This document shows positions 39,192 to 48,872 of a DNA stretch of 64,000 bases, piece by piece; within the stretch, counting starts at the first letter, position 1, and each line of letters starts with the position of its first letter. Below the pieces are notes generated by a model, which saw only the letters and a list, made by a program, of their open reading frames with translations, was not told the origin of the DNA and did not search any database. The position numbers and the translations under genes are program-made. Origin of the DNA: Gaiellasilicea sp963745775 (GTDB lineage Bacteria; Actinomycetota; Thermoleophilia; Gaiellales; Gaiellaceae); assembly GCA_963745775.1 (NCBI GenBank), contig CAVUYY010000012.1, positions 124,001 to 188,000 on the forward strand, written 5' to 3'.

Positions 39192-40451
39192 GTGCGCATC
39201 CTCCTCTGGCACGGCTACCTGCTCGGCGGCACCGGCTCCAACGTCTACACGCGGGCGCTGGCGCGGGAGTGGTCGAACGCCGGCCACGACGTCACCGTCT
39301 TCAGCCAGGAGGCGCGACCGGAGCTCTATGACCTCGGGAGCGCCAGCGTCGTCCGGCCGGACGTGGGCGGGCTCCTGCCCGTCTTCGTGCTCGACCGCTA
39401 CGAGGGCTACGAGGTGAAGCTCGTCCAGGACTGCTCGCGGGAGGAGCTCGAGCGCTGGGTCGAGGCCAACGCCGCGGCGTTGCGCGAGCACCTGCCGGCC
39501 GACGTCGTCTTCTCCAACCACGTGCTCCTCGGCGGGCCTGTCGGAGCGGCGACGGGAGCCCCGTTCGCGGTCAAGGCGCACGGCTCCGAGCTCGAGTACA
39601 CGTTGCGCGGGCGCCCCGAGCTCGCCGAGTGGGGGAGAGGGACGCTCGAGCAGGCGCGCGCCGTCTTCGTCGGCTCGAACCACATCCGCCGGGTGCTCGA
39701 CGAGGTCGTCGGCCACGTCGAGAACGTCCACGAGGTTCCCCCCGGGGTCGACGTCGACGATTGGCGGCCACGGCCGCGCGCCGAGGCGCTCGCCGGCCTC
39801 GTCGAGGAGGCACGGCGCGATCCGCCCAACCCGGGCAACGCCAACGAGCGGCTCCCCGACGAGAGCAACGCCGAGCGTCTCGCGCGGTTCCTCGACGAGC
39901 CCGAGCCAACGGTCGTCTACTTCGGCAAGCTCCTCTACAACAAGGGCGTCCACGTCCTGCTCGAGGCGCTGCGCGACGTCGACGCGCGCGCGGTGATCGT
40001 CGGCTTCGGCGACTACCGCGACGAGCTCGAGCGCCTGGCCGGGCCGAACGTCCTCTTCACCGGCCCGCTCGAGCACCGCCACCTCGTCCACCTGCTGCCG
40101 CTGGCCGACGCGACCGTCGTGCCTTCGATCTTCCCCGAGGCGTTCGGGATGGTCGCTGCCGAGGCTGCCGCCGCGGGCTCGCCGCCGCTCGTCGCCCGCC
40201 ATTCCGGGCTCGCCGAGATCGCCGACGGGCTCGAGGCGGAGTACCCCGCTCAGCTTCGCCACCTCGCGAGCTTCGCGACGGGCGACGCGGCCGACCTGGC
40301 GGCAAAGCTGAACGAGCTCCTCGCGCTGAACGAGGCCGACCGGACGGCGCTTTCCGGAGCCGCCCGGCGAGCCGTGCTCGACCGCTGGAGCTGGGCGTCC
40401 GTCGCGCGTCGCCTCCTGGAACCGTTCGCATACCCTCCCGCGCATGGCTGA
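39192..40451 (+). CDS. GT4 family glycosyltransferase
   Basis: 419 residues with GT-B fold. The N-terminal ILLWHGYLLGGTGSNVYTRA is the usual glycine-rich loop; AHGSELEYTLRGRPELAEW and VPPGVDVDDW lie in the acceptor side; the nucleotide-sugar part has VVYFGKLLYNKGVHVLLEAL and the EX7E motif PEAFGMVAAEA. Donor and acceptor are unknown. There is a linker rich in Asn/Pro/Glu near residues 200-235. The start GTG follows rex by 11 nt. The 3' end overlaps the YbdK-like gene by 8 bp, so the two are probably expressed together. Confidence 0.9.
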   Translation: MRILLWHGYLLGGTGSNVYTRALAREWSNAGHDVTVFSQEARPELYDLGSASVVRPDVGGLLPVFVLDRYEGYEVKLVQDCSREELERWVEANAAALREHLPADVVFSNHVLLGGPVGAATGAPFAVKAHGSELEYTLRGRPELAEWGRGTLEQARAVFVGSNHIRRVLDEVVGHVENVHEVPPGVDVDDWRPRPRAEALAGLVEEARRDPPNPGNANERLPDESNAERLARFLDEPEPTVVYFGKLLYNKGVHVLLEALRDVDARAVIVGFGDYRDELERLAGPNVLFTGPLEHRHLVHLLPLADATVVPSIFPEAFGMVAAEAAAAGSPPLVARHSGLAEIADGLEAEYPAQLRHLASFATGDAADLAAKLNELLALNEADRTALSGAARRAVLDRWSWASVARRLLEPFAYPPAHG

Positions 40452-41595
40452 CGACCACCGACTGTCACCCGACGAGCTTCTCCGCGACGCCCGCGAGGCA
40501 TTCGACGAGGGCACCGACTTCACCGTCGCCGTCGAGGAGGAGTTCGCGCTACTCGACCCTGCGAGCCTCGACCTCGTCAACCGCTTCGAGGAGGTCAAGG
40601 CGGCGGCTCAGGGGACGCCGCTCGAGCCGAACCTCGTCGGCGAGCTGATCGCCTCCGAGGTGGAGGTCAAGACCGGGCGCTGCGAGACCTTCGCCGAGAT
40701 CCCCGCCGCGCTCGTGGAGCGGCGCGCCCAGCTCCAGGCGCTCGTCGAGCCGCTGGAGCTCGCGCTCGGCGCCACCGGCACGCACCCCTGGGCGCCGTGG
40801 CAGGAGCAGCGGATCATCGACACGCCGCACTACCGGCGGAACGACGAGATCCTCCGCTACGTCGTCTGGCGCAACAACAGCTTCGGGCTCCACGTCCACG
40901 TCGGGATCCGTGGAGCCGACCGCACGATCGGCGTCGTCAACGGCCTGCGCGCCTTCCTGCCCGAGCTGCTGGCGCTCTCGGCGAGCTCGCCCTTCCACGA
41001 GCGCGTGAACACGGGGCTCCACTCGGCGCGCACGCAGGTCTTCACCCGCTTCTTCCCTCGCTGCGGCGTGCCCGATGCGTTCGCGTCGTGGCGGGAGTAC
41101 GAGGACTACGTCCGCTTCCTCTACGCGACCCGCTCCATCGACGAGGCGACGCAGCTCTGGTGGAGCGTCCGGCCGCATCTGTCCTTCCCGACCGTGGAGA
41201 TCCGGATCTGCGACGCGCAGCCCGACCCCGCCGACGCGATCTCGCTCGCGGCGTTCGCGACCGCGCTCGCCGCCCGGATCGCCCGCGCGCTCGACGAGGG
41301 CGAGCCGCTCGCCGAGCAGCCGCATCGCCTGATCGAGGAGAACCTCTGGCGCGCGATCCGCCACGGCCTCTCGGGCGAGCTGATCGACCTCGAGCGTGGC
41401 GACGTCGTCCCCGCGCGAGAACGACTGGAGCGGCTGCTCGACTGGGTCGCCCCCGTCGCCGAGGAGATCGGGGCGGCGCCGTATCTCGCGATCCCCGACC
41501 GGAACGCGGCGGAGCGTCAGATCGCCCGCTTCGAGGAGGGCGCGACGCTCGAGCAGATCTACGCCGAGCAGGTGGGGATTCCCGTTCGAGGCTAG
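40444..41595 (+). CDS. Glutamate-cysteine ligase-like carboxylate-amine ligase (YbdK/GCS2 family)
   Basis: 383 residues. FTVAVEEEFALLDPASLDLV, SEVEVKTGRCETFAEIPAAL, GLHVHVGIRGADRTIGVVNG and PTVEIRICDAQPDPADAISL are GCS2/YbdK signatures; the EEEF and HVHVG residues bind ATP/Mg. YbdK forms weak gamma-glutamylcysteine activity in E. coli, and actinobacterial homologues act in varied amide-forming reactions. TACCCT lies 7 nt before the ATG. Overlap with the glycosyltransferase gene suggests a shared pathway, possibly of a low-molecular-weight thiol or glycoconjugate; this is speculation. Confidence 0.88.
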   Translation: MADDHRLSPDELLRDAREAFDEGTDFTVAVEEEFALLDPASLDLVNRFEEVKAAAQGTPLEPNLVGELIASEVEVKTGRCETFAEIPAALVERRAQLQALVEPLELALGATGTHPWAPWQEQRIIDTPHYRRNDEILRYVVWRNNSFGLHVHVGIRGADRTIGVVNGLRAFLPELLALSASSPFHERVNTGLHSARTQVFTRFFPRCGVPDAFASWREYEDYVRFLYATRSIDEATQLWWSVRPHLSFPTVEIRICDAQPDPADAISLAAFATALAARIARALDEGEPLAEQPHRLIEENLWRAIRHGLSGELIDLERGDVVPARERLERLLDWVAPVAEEIGAAPYLAIPDRNAAERQIARFEEGATLEQIYAEQVGIPVRG

Positions 41596-41641
41596 ATCGT
41601 GGCAGCAACCATCGAGCGGGGCACGTCCCGAGCTTGTGATA

Positions 41642-41674
41642 CATAATCCCCCGCGCCGAGACAGCTCGGCGCTC
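41642..41674 (+). promoter_or_regulatory. Putative hppA promoter -10 and 5' hairpin
   Basis: TACATAAT (41642-41649) is an AT-rich -10-like element in very GC-rich DNA. Directly after it a perfect 8-bp hairpin GCGCCGAG-ACAG-CTCGGCGC (41655-41674) would lie at the extreme 5' end of the hppA message. No T run follows, so it is less likely to be a terminator for the upstream gene. Confidence 0.5.
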
Positions 41675-41704
41675 ACTTTGTGACGGGGTATCAACGGAGG
41701 CTGG

Positions 41705-43745
41705 ATGGATTTCTTCAATGACCACGCGGTGCTGTTCGCGCTGATCTGCGCGGGCGTCGCGGTCGGCTTCGGGATCTACTTCACGCTCTGGCTGCTGCGC
41801 CAACCGGCGGGCTCCGAGCGGATGCAGGAGATCTCGCGCGCCGTGCAGGAGGGGGCCGCGGCCTACCTGCGGCGCCAGTACATCACGATCGCGGGCGTAG
41901 CTCTCGTGCCGTTCCTGCTGCTCGGGTTCTACGACGAAGCTCGGCTGGGGGACGGCGATCGGTTTCGCGATCGGCGCCGTGCTCTCCTCGGCCGCCGGCT
42001 TCATCGGGATGAACGTCGCCGTGCGGGCGAACACGCGCACCGCCGAGGCCGCCAAGTCGGGGCTCCGGCCGGCGTTCAACGTCGCCTTCCGCGCCGGCTC
42101 TGTCGCCGGCCTCCTCGTCGTCGGCCTCGGCCTGCTCGGCGTCGCGGGCTACTACGGGATCCTCACGTCGATCCTCGACAACAGCCAGGAGTCGGCGATC
42201 GACGACCTGATCGGGCTCGCCTTCGGCGGCTCGCTGATCTCGGTCTTCGCGCGGCTCGGCGGCGGCATCTTCACGAAGGCGGCCGACGTCGGCGCCGACC
42301 TCGTCGGCAAGATCGAGGCGGGGATCCCGGAAGACGATCCGCGCAACCCGGCCGTGATCGCCGACAACGTCGGTGACAACGTCGGCGACTGCGCCGGAAT
42401 GGCCGCCGACCTCTTCGAGACGTACGCGGTCACGGCGGTCGCCGTGATGCTGCTCGGGACGTCGTTCCCGGCCGGCAACCTGCCGCTTTACCCGCTCGCG
42501 CTCGGCGGGATCTCGATCCTCGCCTCGGTGATCGGCGTCTACTTCGCCCGGATCGGCGAGGGCGGCTCGATCATCAACGCGCTCTACAAGAGCGTGCTCG
42601 TGGCGACCGTGCTCTCGGCGATCGGCTTCATCCCCGTCACGCTCGCCTTCGACGAGGGCACCTTCAGCTTCGGCGAGCTCTACAGCTCCGCGCTCGTCGG
42701 CCTCGTGATCACCTTCCTGCTCGTCGCGATCACCGAGTTCTATACGGGGAGCCGCTGGAATCCGGTCAAGTCGATCTCGAAGGCCTCGCAGACCGGCCAC
42801 GCGACGAACATCATCGAGGGGCTCGCCGTCGGGATGCGCGCGACCGCCGCGCCCGTGCTCGTGATCGCCGCCGGGATCGTGATCGCCTACGAGATCGCCG
42901 GCCTCTACGGGATCGCCGTCGCCGTGATGGCGCAGCTCTCGATGACCGGCCTGATCGTCGCGCTCGACGCGTTCGGCCCGGTCACGGACAACGCCGGCGG
43001 GATCGCCGAGATGGCCGGCCTCGACGAGTCCGTCCGCGCGATCACCGATCCGCTCGACGCGGTCGGCAACACGACGAAGGCGGTGACGAAGGGCTACGCG
43101 ATCGGCTCGGCCGGGCTCGCGGCGCTGATCCTCTTCGACGAGTACACGCGCGGGCTCGTCGACGAGGGGCTCGACATCACCTTCAACCTCTCCGATCCGT
43201 ACGTGATCGCCGGGCTCTTCATCGGCGGGATGATGCCGTTCCTCTTCGCGGCGCTCGCGATGACGGCGGTCGGGCGCGTCGGCGGCGAGGTCGTCGTCGA
43301 GGTGCGGCGCCAGTTCGCGGAGATGCCGGGGATCATGGAGGGCACGCAACGGCCGGACTACAGCCGCGCCGTCGACATCGTCGCCAAGTCGGCGATCAAC
43401 AAGATGCTCCTCCCGGCGCTGATCCCGGTCGCGATCCCGATCGCCGTCGGGATCATCAGCCCCGAGGCGCTCGGCGGGCTCCTGATCGGGACGATCGTCA
43501 CCGGCCTCTTCCTCGCGATCTCGATGACCTCGGGCGGCGGCGCCTGGGACAACGCGAAGAAGCTGATCGAGGACGGCGCCTACGGCGGCAAGGGCTCCGA
43601 CGCCCACGCGGCCTCGGTCACCGGCGACACGGTCGGCGATCCCTACAAGGACACCGCCGGCCCGGCGATCAACCCGATGATCAAGATCGCGAACATCGTC
43701 GCGATCCTGATCATCCCGCTCCTGATCTCGATTCACGGCGTCTAG
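41705..43745 (+). CDS. hppA: Membrane-bound proton-pumping pyrophosphatase, K+-independent type (one frameshift)
   Basis: The protein couples pyrophosphate hydrolysis to H+ transport. About 680 residues with some 16 membrane helices carry the substrate block NPAVIADNVGDNVGDCAGMA then ADLFETY, and DTVGDPYKDTAGPAINPMIK at the C-terminus. The block GNTTKAVTKGYAIGSAGL has Lys after GNTT, where K+-dependent enzymes have Ala, so it should be K+-independent. One extra G near 41935 breaks the frame before GWGTAIGFAIGAVLSSAAGF. A good SD (GGAGG) lies 5 nt before the ATG. A strong terminator follows at 43747. Confidence 0.95.
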
Positions 43746-43746
43746 A

Positions 43747-43774
43747 GGAGGGGCGCCGGAGACGGCGCCCCTCC
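43747..43774 (+). terminator. Intrinsic terminator after hppA
   Basis: A perfect 12-bp stem GGAGGGGCGCCG / CGGCGCCCCTCC with a GAGA loop follows the hppA stop within 2 nt, and then GATTTCTC. It is the best terminator in the window and isolates hppA from the permease operon downstream. Confidence 0.88.
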
Positions 43775-43812
43775 GATTTCTCATCCCGAGCCGGCCTCTC
43801 TAGACTGCGCCG

Positions 43813-45710
43813 GTGCCCAGCCGACGCAGACGGCAGGTCGAGCTCGAACGCGTCCTCGGCACCCCTCTCTCTTCGCCACCGCCTACGGAAACGTCGGCTC
43901 CTCGATCTACTACGCGCTCGGCCTGACTGCGGTCTATGCGCTCGGCCTGACGCCCGTCGTCTTCATCGTGGCGGGCGTGATCTTCGCCTGCACGGCTGCC
44001 ACCTACAGCGAAGGCACGGTTCGCTACCCGGAGGCCGGCGGCTCGGCCAGCTTCGCGCGGCACGCGTTCGACGAGCTCGTCTCGTTCACGGCCGCCTGGG
44101 CGCAGATGCTCGTCTACGTCGTCACCGTGGCCGTCTCGGCCTTTTTCGTCCCCCACTATCTCTCGATCTTCTGGGAGCCCCTACGCACGAACCCCTGGGA
44201 CATCGTCGGCGGCGCAATCGTGATTCTCGTGCTCGTGGCGCTCAACGTCGTCGGCGTCTCGGAGGCCGCGAAGCTGTCCGTGACCCTCGCGATCCTGGAC
44301 CTCGCGACGCAGGTGTTACTCGTCCTCATCGGGATCGCGCTCGTGTTCAGCCCCGAGACGCTCGTCGACAACGTCCACTGGGGGACGGCGCCGACCTGGT
44401 CGAATCTCGCCCTGGCAGTGCCGGTTGCGATGCTCGCCTACACCGGCGTGGAGACCGTGTCGAACCTCGCCGAGGAGGTCCGCGATCCGGTTCGAAGCGT
44501 TCCGAACGCCTACAAGCTCGTCGCGCTCGCCGTCTTCGGGATCTTCTTCACGCTCCCGTTCGTCGCGCTCTCTGCCCTGCCGGTCGAGCGGATCGACGGT
44601 GAGCTGACCACGCGGCTGGCGCTGCCGCCCGAGGAGGGAGGCTTCGCCAACGATCCCGTGCTCGGGTTGGTGCAGAACCTAGGCCTTGAGGGGCTGATGC
44701 TCGACGTGGCCGAGATCTACGTCGGCGTCCTCGCTGCAACGATCCTCTTCATCGCGACCAACGCCGGTGTGATTGGAGCCTCGCGGATCACCTACTCGAT
44801 GGCGACCTACCGGCAGCTTCCCGAGCTCTTCCGCCGCCTCCATCCGCGCTTCAAGACCCCGTGGCTTGCCCTCGTCGTATTTGCTGGGATCGCACCGATT
44901 GCGATCCTGCTCCCCGGTGACGTCAACTTCGTCGGGACGCTCTACTCGTTCGGGGCGACCTTCTCGTTCACGGTTGCGCACGCCTCGATCATCCGGTTGC
45001 GGATGCTTCCCGCGGACGAGGACGAGCGGATCGGCCGCGCGCGACCCAATGTGACTGTGCGCGGCGTGCAATGGCCGATCTTCGCGATGGTGGGTGGGCT
45101 CGCGACAGCCATCTCGTTCGTCGTCATCCTCGTCCAGAACGAAGCGACGCGCTGGGTCGGGCTCGGCTGGATCGTGCTCGGCCTGATCGGCTACGTGATC
45201 TACCGCCGCCTCGTCCTCCATGAGCCGCTACGAGTCACGGTGCGAGCGCCGGTTGCGTTCGGACCCGCGCTCGCGCTCGAGTACCGCCGGCTGCTCGTCC
45301 CGATCCTGGCGGGCCAAGCCTCCGACGACGCGTTCGACGTCGCCGCGAGCCTCTCCGCCGAGCGCCGCGCGCAGATCGTCGCGCTGACCGTGCTGGAGAT
45401 TCCGCTGGAGGTCGCCCTCGGGATCGACCTGCCGGAGGAGGAGGCGCAAGCGAACCGCGAGCTCGACGAGGCGCGGGCGATCGGCGAGTCGTACGGGATC
45501 TCGGTGATCCCGCGGCTGATCCGCGGTCGCAGCGCCGGCGAGGAGATCGTGGCCGAGGCAGAGCGGCGCAGCACCGAGATCATCGTGATCGGCGCTCCGC
45601 CGAAGGAGATCGGCCGCCGCAAGCGCGCCGTCTTCGGCGCCACGGTCGACTACGTGCTGAAGCATGCGACGTGCCGGGTCATGGTGACGGCCTCGAGGCA
45701 GGCGGCATGA
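43813..45710 (+). CDS. APC-superfamily permease fused to UspA domain, copy 1 (one frameshift near 43865)
   Basis: About 632 residues: an N-terminal APC permease (YGNVGSSIYYALGLTAVYAL, AATYSEGTVRYPEAGGSASF, AMLAYTGVETVSNLAEEVRD, ASRITYSMATYRQLPELFRR) of about 12 helices, then a cytosolic universal-stress-protein domain (YRRLLVPILAGQASDDAFDV ... EIIVIGAPP ... FGATVDYVLKHATCRVMVTA). The architecture resembles the K+ importer KimA as well as USP-tagged amino-acid permeases. The 1-base break lies in a C run near 43865. The start GTG has TAGACT 6 nt upstream. The stop overlaps the next start (ATGA). It is paralogous to the gene at 45883. Confidence 0.88.
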
Positions 45711-45883
45711 AGCTGTACGCAACGGCCGTGCTCGTGCTCGCGCTCGTCTTCGTCGGGATCGGGATCGCGCTCCTCGCCGTCACGGCCGCGAACGGCGGCG
45801 GCGTCCTCGGCTTCGTCCTCGGTGGTCTCTTCGTCGCGCTCGGCGTCGGTCGGATCACGCTCCTTCGCAAAGGCAAAGCCTGA
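45707..45883 (+). CDS. Small two-helix membrane protein between the permeases
   Basis: 58 residues with two hydrophobic helices (YATAVLVLALVFVGIGIALL and GGGVLGFVLGGLFVALGVGR) and a basic end (LLRKGKA). It overlaps the upstream permease stop by ATGA and the downstream permease start by TGATG, so it is firmly part of the operon. No family is known to me. It could be an accessory subunit of one of the permeases. Confidence 0.75.
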   Translation: MKLYATAVLVLALVFVGIGIALLAVTAANGGGVLGFVLGGLFVALGVGRITLLRKGKA

Positions 45884-47790
45884 TGGCTCGAAAGCTCCGC
45901 GGCTTCGAGCGGGTCCTCGACGCTCCGGCGCTCTTCTCCGTCGCCTACGGCGAGATCGCCTCCTCGCTCTACTTCGCGCTCGGGATCGTCGCCGCCTACG
46001 CGCTCGGCTTTACCCCCTACGTCCTGCTCGCGGCCGGTGCGTTCTTCCTCCTCGTCGCCCTCTCCTATGCGGAGGGCACGGCGGCGATCCCGGAGACGGG
46101 CGGCGCCGCGACGTTCGTCCGGCGCGCGTTCAACGACCTGCTCGGCTTCCTGACCGGGTGGGCGCTGTTCCTCGACTACCTGATCGTGATCGCGCTCTCG
46201 ACGCTCTTCCTGCCGCACTACCTCGGCGCCGCGCTCGACCGGCCGGGCCTCGCCGATTCTCCGTGGGACGTCGTCATCGCCGTGGCGGTCATCGCCACGA
46301 TCGCCGGGATCCGTCTGGCGCGGCACTCGCGGCTCTACACGGCGGGAATCGTCGTCGCCGGGCTCGACCTCGCAACCCAGCTCCTGCTCGTCGTGCTCGG
46401 GCTCGCGCTCCTCTTCACCCCCGAAGCGCTCACGTCGGGCATTTCGCTCGGAACCGCGCCCAGCTGGGAGGATCTCGCCTTCGCGCTGCCGCTCGCGCTA
46501 CTCGCCTATACGGGACTCGAGACGGTCGCGAACCTCGCCGAGGAGACGCGCCAACCCGGACGGACGCTGCCGCGCAGCGTCTTCTCGGCGATCGGGCTCG
46601 TCGTCGCGATCACCGCGCTGATCGCCGTCGTCGGCCTCTCCGCCTTTCCCGTCGAGGACGGCCAAACTGCGCTTGGCGACGAGTGGCTGCGGGCTCCGAT
46701 CGCCGGCATCGTCGACGCGCTCGGCGACCCCCTGCCGGAGGGGCTCGCCGTTGGGCTCCGGGTCTACGTCGGGCTCACCGGGGCGCTCGTGCTCCTCGCG
46801 GCGGCGACCACCTCCATCTCCGGCTTCACCCGGCTCGCCCACAGCCTCGGCGGCCACGGTCAGCTTCCGCGCGCCTTCGGGCGCCTGAACCGCCGGACGC
46901 TGGTCTCGCCGCAGGCGATCGTCGCCGCCGCGGCGATCTCGATCGGACTCGTCGTCGGCACCGGTCTCGCCGGCGACGACGTCGTCTTCCTCGCGAGCCT
47001 CTACTCGTTCGGCGTGCTGCTCGCGTTCGCCGCCGCACAGGTCGCCGTGATCCGGCTCCGGTTCAGCGAGCCCGACCTGCCGCGTCCGTTCCGGACGCCC
47101 TTCAATGTCGCGATCCGGGGCCGCGACGTGCCCGTGCCGGCGCTTCTCGGCACGGCGATCGCGGCCGTCGTCTGGGTCATCTCGCTCGTCACGCATCCCG
47201 GCGCTCGCTACGCGGGACCGATCTGGCTCGTTCTCGGTCTCGCCGTGTTCCTCGGCGTCCGTCGGGGCCGGCGGCTGATCCAGAGCGTCGAGCCCGACTA
47301 CGCGCTCCCACCGGGCGTCGACTTCCGGCGCATTCTCGTCCCGCTGAAGCTCGGGCCCGTGGGCGAGGAGATGGCCGCGACGGCGATCGCGCTCGCAAAG
47401 GAGCGGGAGGCCGAGGTCGATGCCGTCTACGTGATCCGCGTTCCGCTCGAGCTCGAGCTCGACGCCGACCTCGTCGAGCAGGACGAGCGCGCGGCCGCGT
47501 CGCTTGGAGAGGCACAGCTCCTCGGCGAGGAGCACGGCATCGCCGTCAATCCGGTCACGGTGCGCGCTCGCTCGATCGGCCAGGCGATCGTTGCCGAGGC
47601 CGGGGCGCGCAACTCGGATCTGATCGTGCTCGGCTCGGCGGCGCGCTGGCGACGGCAGTCGGCCTTCTTCTCGCCGACGGTGGACTACGTGCTGCGGAAC
47701 GCGCCCTGCGAGGTGCTCGTCGTCGCCTTCCCGCAAGGCGTCCTGGACGAGGCCCCAGGGAGCACGCAGGGGAGTACCCTGAGCGCATGA
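45883..47790 (+). CDS. APC-superfamily permease fused to UspA domain, copy 2
   Basis: 635 residues, intact. It has the same layout as the copy at 43813: FERVLDAPALFSVAYGEIAS at the N-terminus, SYAEGTAAIPETGGAATFVR, LAYTGLETVANLAEETRQPG, and the UspA part (FRRILVPLKLGPVGEEMAAT ... SDLIVLGSAARWRRQSAFFS ... TVDYVLRNAPCEVLVV). The two copies are clearly a tandem duplication that has diverged. The UspA part lacks a clear GxxGxxxxG ATP-binding motif, though a nucleotide might still bind. Its stop overlaps the KTN-domain gene by ATGA. Substrate unknown; K+ is suggested by the neighbours. Confidence 0.9.
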   Translation: MARKLRGFERVLDAPALFSVAYGEIASSLYFALGIVAAYALGFTPYVLLAAGAFFLLVALSYAEGTAAIPETGGAATFVRRAFNDLLGFLTGWALFLDYLIVIALSTLFLPHYLGAALDRPGLADSPWDVVIAVAVIATIAGIRLARHSRLYTAGIVVAGLDLATQLLLVVLGLALLFTPEALTSGISLGTAPSWEDLAFALPLALLAYTGLETVANLAEETRQPGRTLPRSVFSAIGLVVAITALIAVVGLSAFPVEDGQTALGDEWLRAPIAGIVDALGDPLPEGLAVGLRVYVGLTGALVLLAAATTSISGFTRLAHSLGGHGQLPRAFGRLNRRTLVSPQAIVAAAAISIGLVVGTGLAGDDVVFLASLYSFGVLLAFAAAQVAVIRLRFSEPDLPRPFRTPFNVAIRGRDVPVPALLGTAIAAVVWVISLVTHPGARYAGPIWLVLGLAVFLGVRRGRRLIQSVEPDYALPPGVDFRRILVPLKLGPVGEEMAATAIALAKEREAEVDAVYVIRVPLELELDADLVEQDERAAASLGEAQLLGEEHGIAVNPVTVRARSIGQAIVAEAGARNSDLIVLGSAARWRRQSAFFSPTVDYVLRNAPCEVLVVAFPQGVLDEAPGSTQGSTLSA

Positions 47791-48203
47791 AGCTCGTGGT
47801 GATCGGGTGTGGGCGCGTCGGTTCCGCCGTCGCGCGTGAGTTTCGAGACGACGGCTGGGACGTGACCGCGGTCGACGAGAAGGAGGAGGCACTCGCGCGG
47901 CTCGGAGCGAACTGGTCCGGCGGCTTCGTGGTCGGGCACGGGATGGACTCGGAGATCCTCCGCCGCGCCGGGGCCGACGAGGCCGATGCGGTCGTCGTCG
48001 CTACGAACGGCGACAACACGAATCTCGTGATCGCCCAGGTCGTGAAGAAGCGCTACGGGATCGATCATGTGGTCGTGCGAATCCTCGACCCAGCGCGAGC
48101 CGAGTTCTACGCCAAGCGCGGGATGGAGACCGTCTGCCCGACCCAGACCGCGATCTCGGAGCTCGCCACTCGCGTCCGGATCGCCGAGAAGGCTCTCGCC
48201 TGA
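47787..48203 (+). CDS. TrkA-N (KTN/RCK) domain protein, single-domain
   Basis: 138 residues: one Rossmann-type RCK domain (KLVVIGCGRVGSAVAREFRD, then DGWDVTAVDEKEEAL and ADAVVVATNGDNTNLVIAQV). It lacks the C-terminal RCK_C domain. Such proteins bind NAD(H)/ATP/c-di-AMP-type ligands and gate K+ transporters. The ATG overlaps the permease stop and its stop overlaps the next KTN gene (TGATG), so permease and both KTN proteins should be made together. Confidence 0.9.
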   Translation: MKLVVIGCGRVGSAVAREFRDDGWDVTAVDEKEEALARLGANWSGGFVVGHGMDSEILRRAGADEADAVVVATNGDNTNLVIAQVVKKRYGIDHVVVRILDPARAEFYAKRGMETVCPTQTAISELATRVRIAEKALA

Positions 48204-48865
48204 TGTACGCGATCGTCGCGGGAGGGGGCAAGGTCGGGGCGAACGTCGCCCGCTCGCTCCTGCGGATGGGGCACGAGGTGACGCTGATCGAGCAGCGGCC
48301 GCCTCGCTTCGAGCAGCTGCAGGAGGAGTTCCAGCATCAGGTGCAGCTCGGCGACGCGACCGAGCTCCACGTGCTCGAGCTGGCCGGGATCGGCCGGCCG
48401 CCGCAGCTCGTCCTGGCCGCGACCGGCGACGACGAGGACAACCTGATCATCTGCCAGCTCGCGCGCGAGGGCTATCGCGTCCCGAAGGTCGTCGCCCGGG
48501 TGAACGATCCGCGCAACCAGGAGCACTTCGACCTGCTCGGGATCTCGCAGACCGTCTGCGCCACCTCGAACATCCTCGGCCTCGTCGAGCACGAGGTTCC
48601 CGAGCACGGGATCGTCCACCTGCTCGAGCTCCGCAAGGAGAACCTCGAGATCGTCGAGCTCCAGATCGACCGCGACTCGCCCGCGGCGGGCAAGCGGCTC
48701 GCCGGGCTCAACCTGCCCGCGGGTTCGCGGCTGATCTCCGTGATGCGGAACGGCCGCTCGGAGCTCGCCGAGGATCGGACGGTGCTGCGTCCCGGGGATC
48801 AGGTTCTCGCGGTGCTCGAGCCGGGCAAGGAGGACGAGCTCAAGCGCGTCCTCCTCAAGCGCTAA
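48203..48865 (+). CDS. TrkA family protein (TrkA-N plus TrkA-C)
   Basis: 220 residues: TrkA-N (YAIVAGGGKVGANVARSLLR, EVTLIEQRPPRFEQL, AATGDDEDNLIICQLAREGY) and a C-terminal RCK_C domain (EIVELQIDRDSPAAGKRLAG ... VLRPGDQVLAVLEPGKEDEL). It is the two-domain K+-uptake regulator type. It ends the operon begun at 43813. The convergent trkH ends 7 nt further on. Confidence 0.92.
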   Translation: MYAIVAGGGKVGANVARSLLRMGHEVTLIEQRPPRFEQLQEEFQHQVQLGDATELHVLELAGIGRPPQLVLAATGDDEDNLIICQLAREGYRVPKVVARVNDPRNQEHFDLLGISQTVCATSNILGLVEHEVPEHGIVHLLELRKENLEIVELQIDRDSPAAGKRLAGLNLPAGSRLISVMRNGRSELAEDRTVLRPGDQVLAVLEPGKEDELKRVLLKR

Positions 48866-48872
48866 CCCGGCG

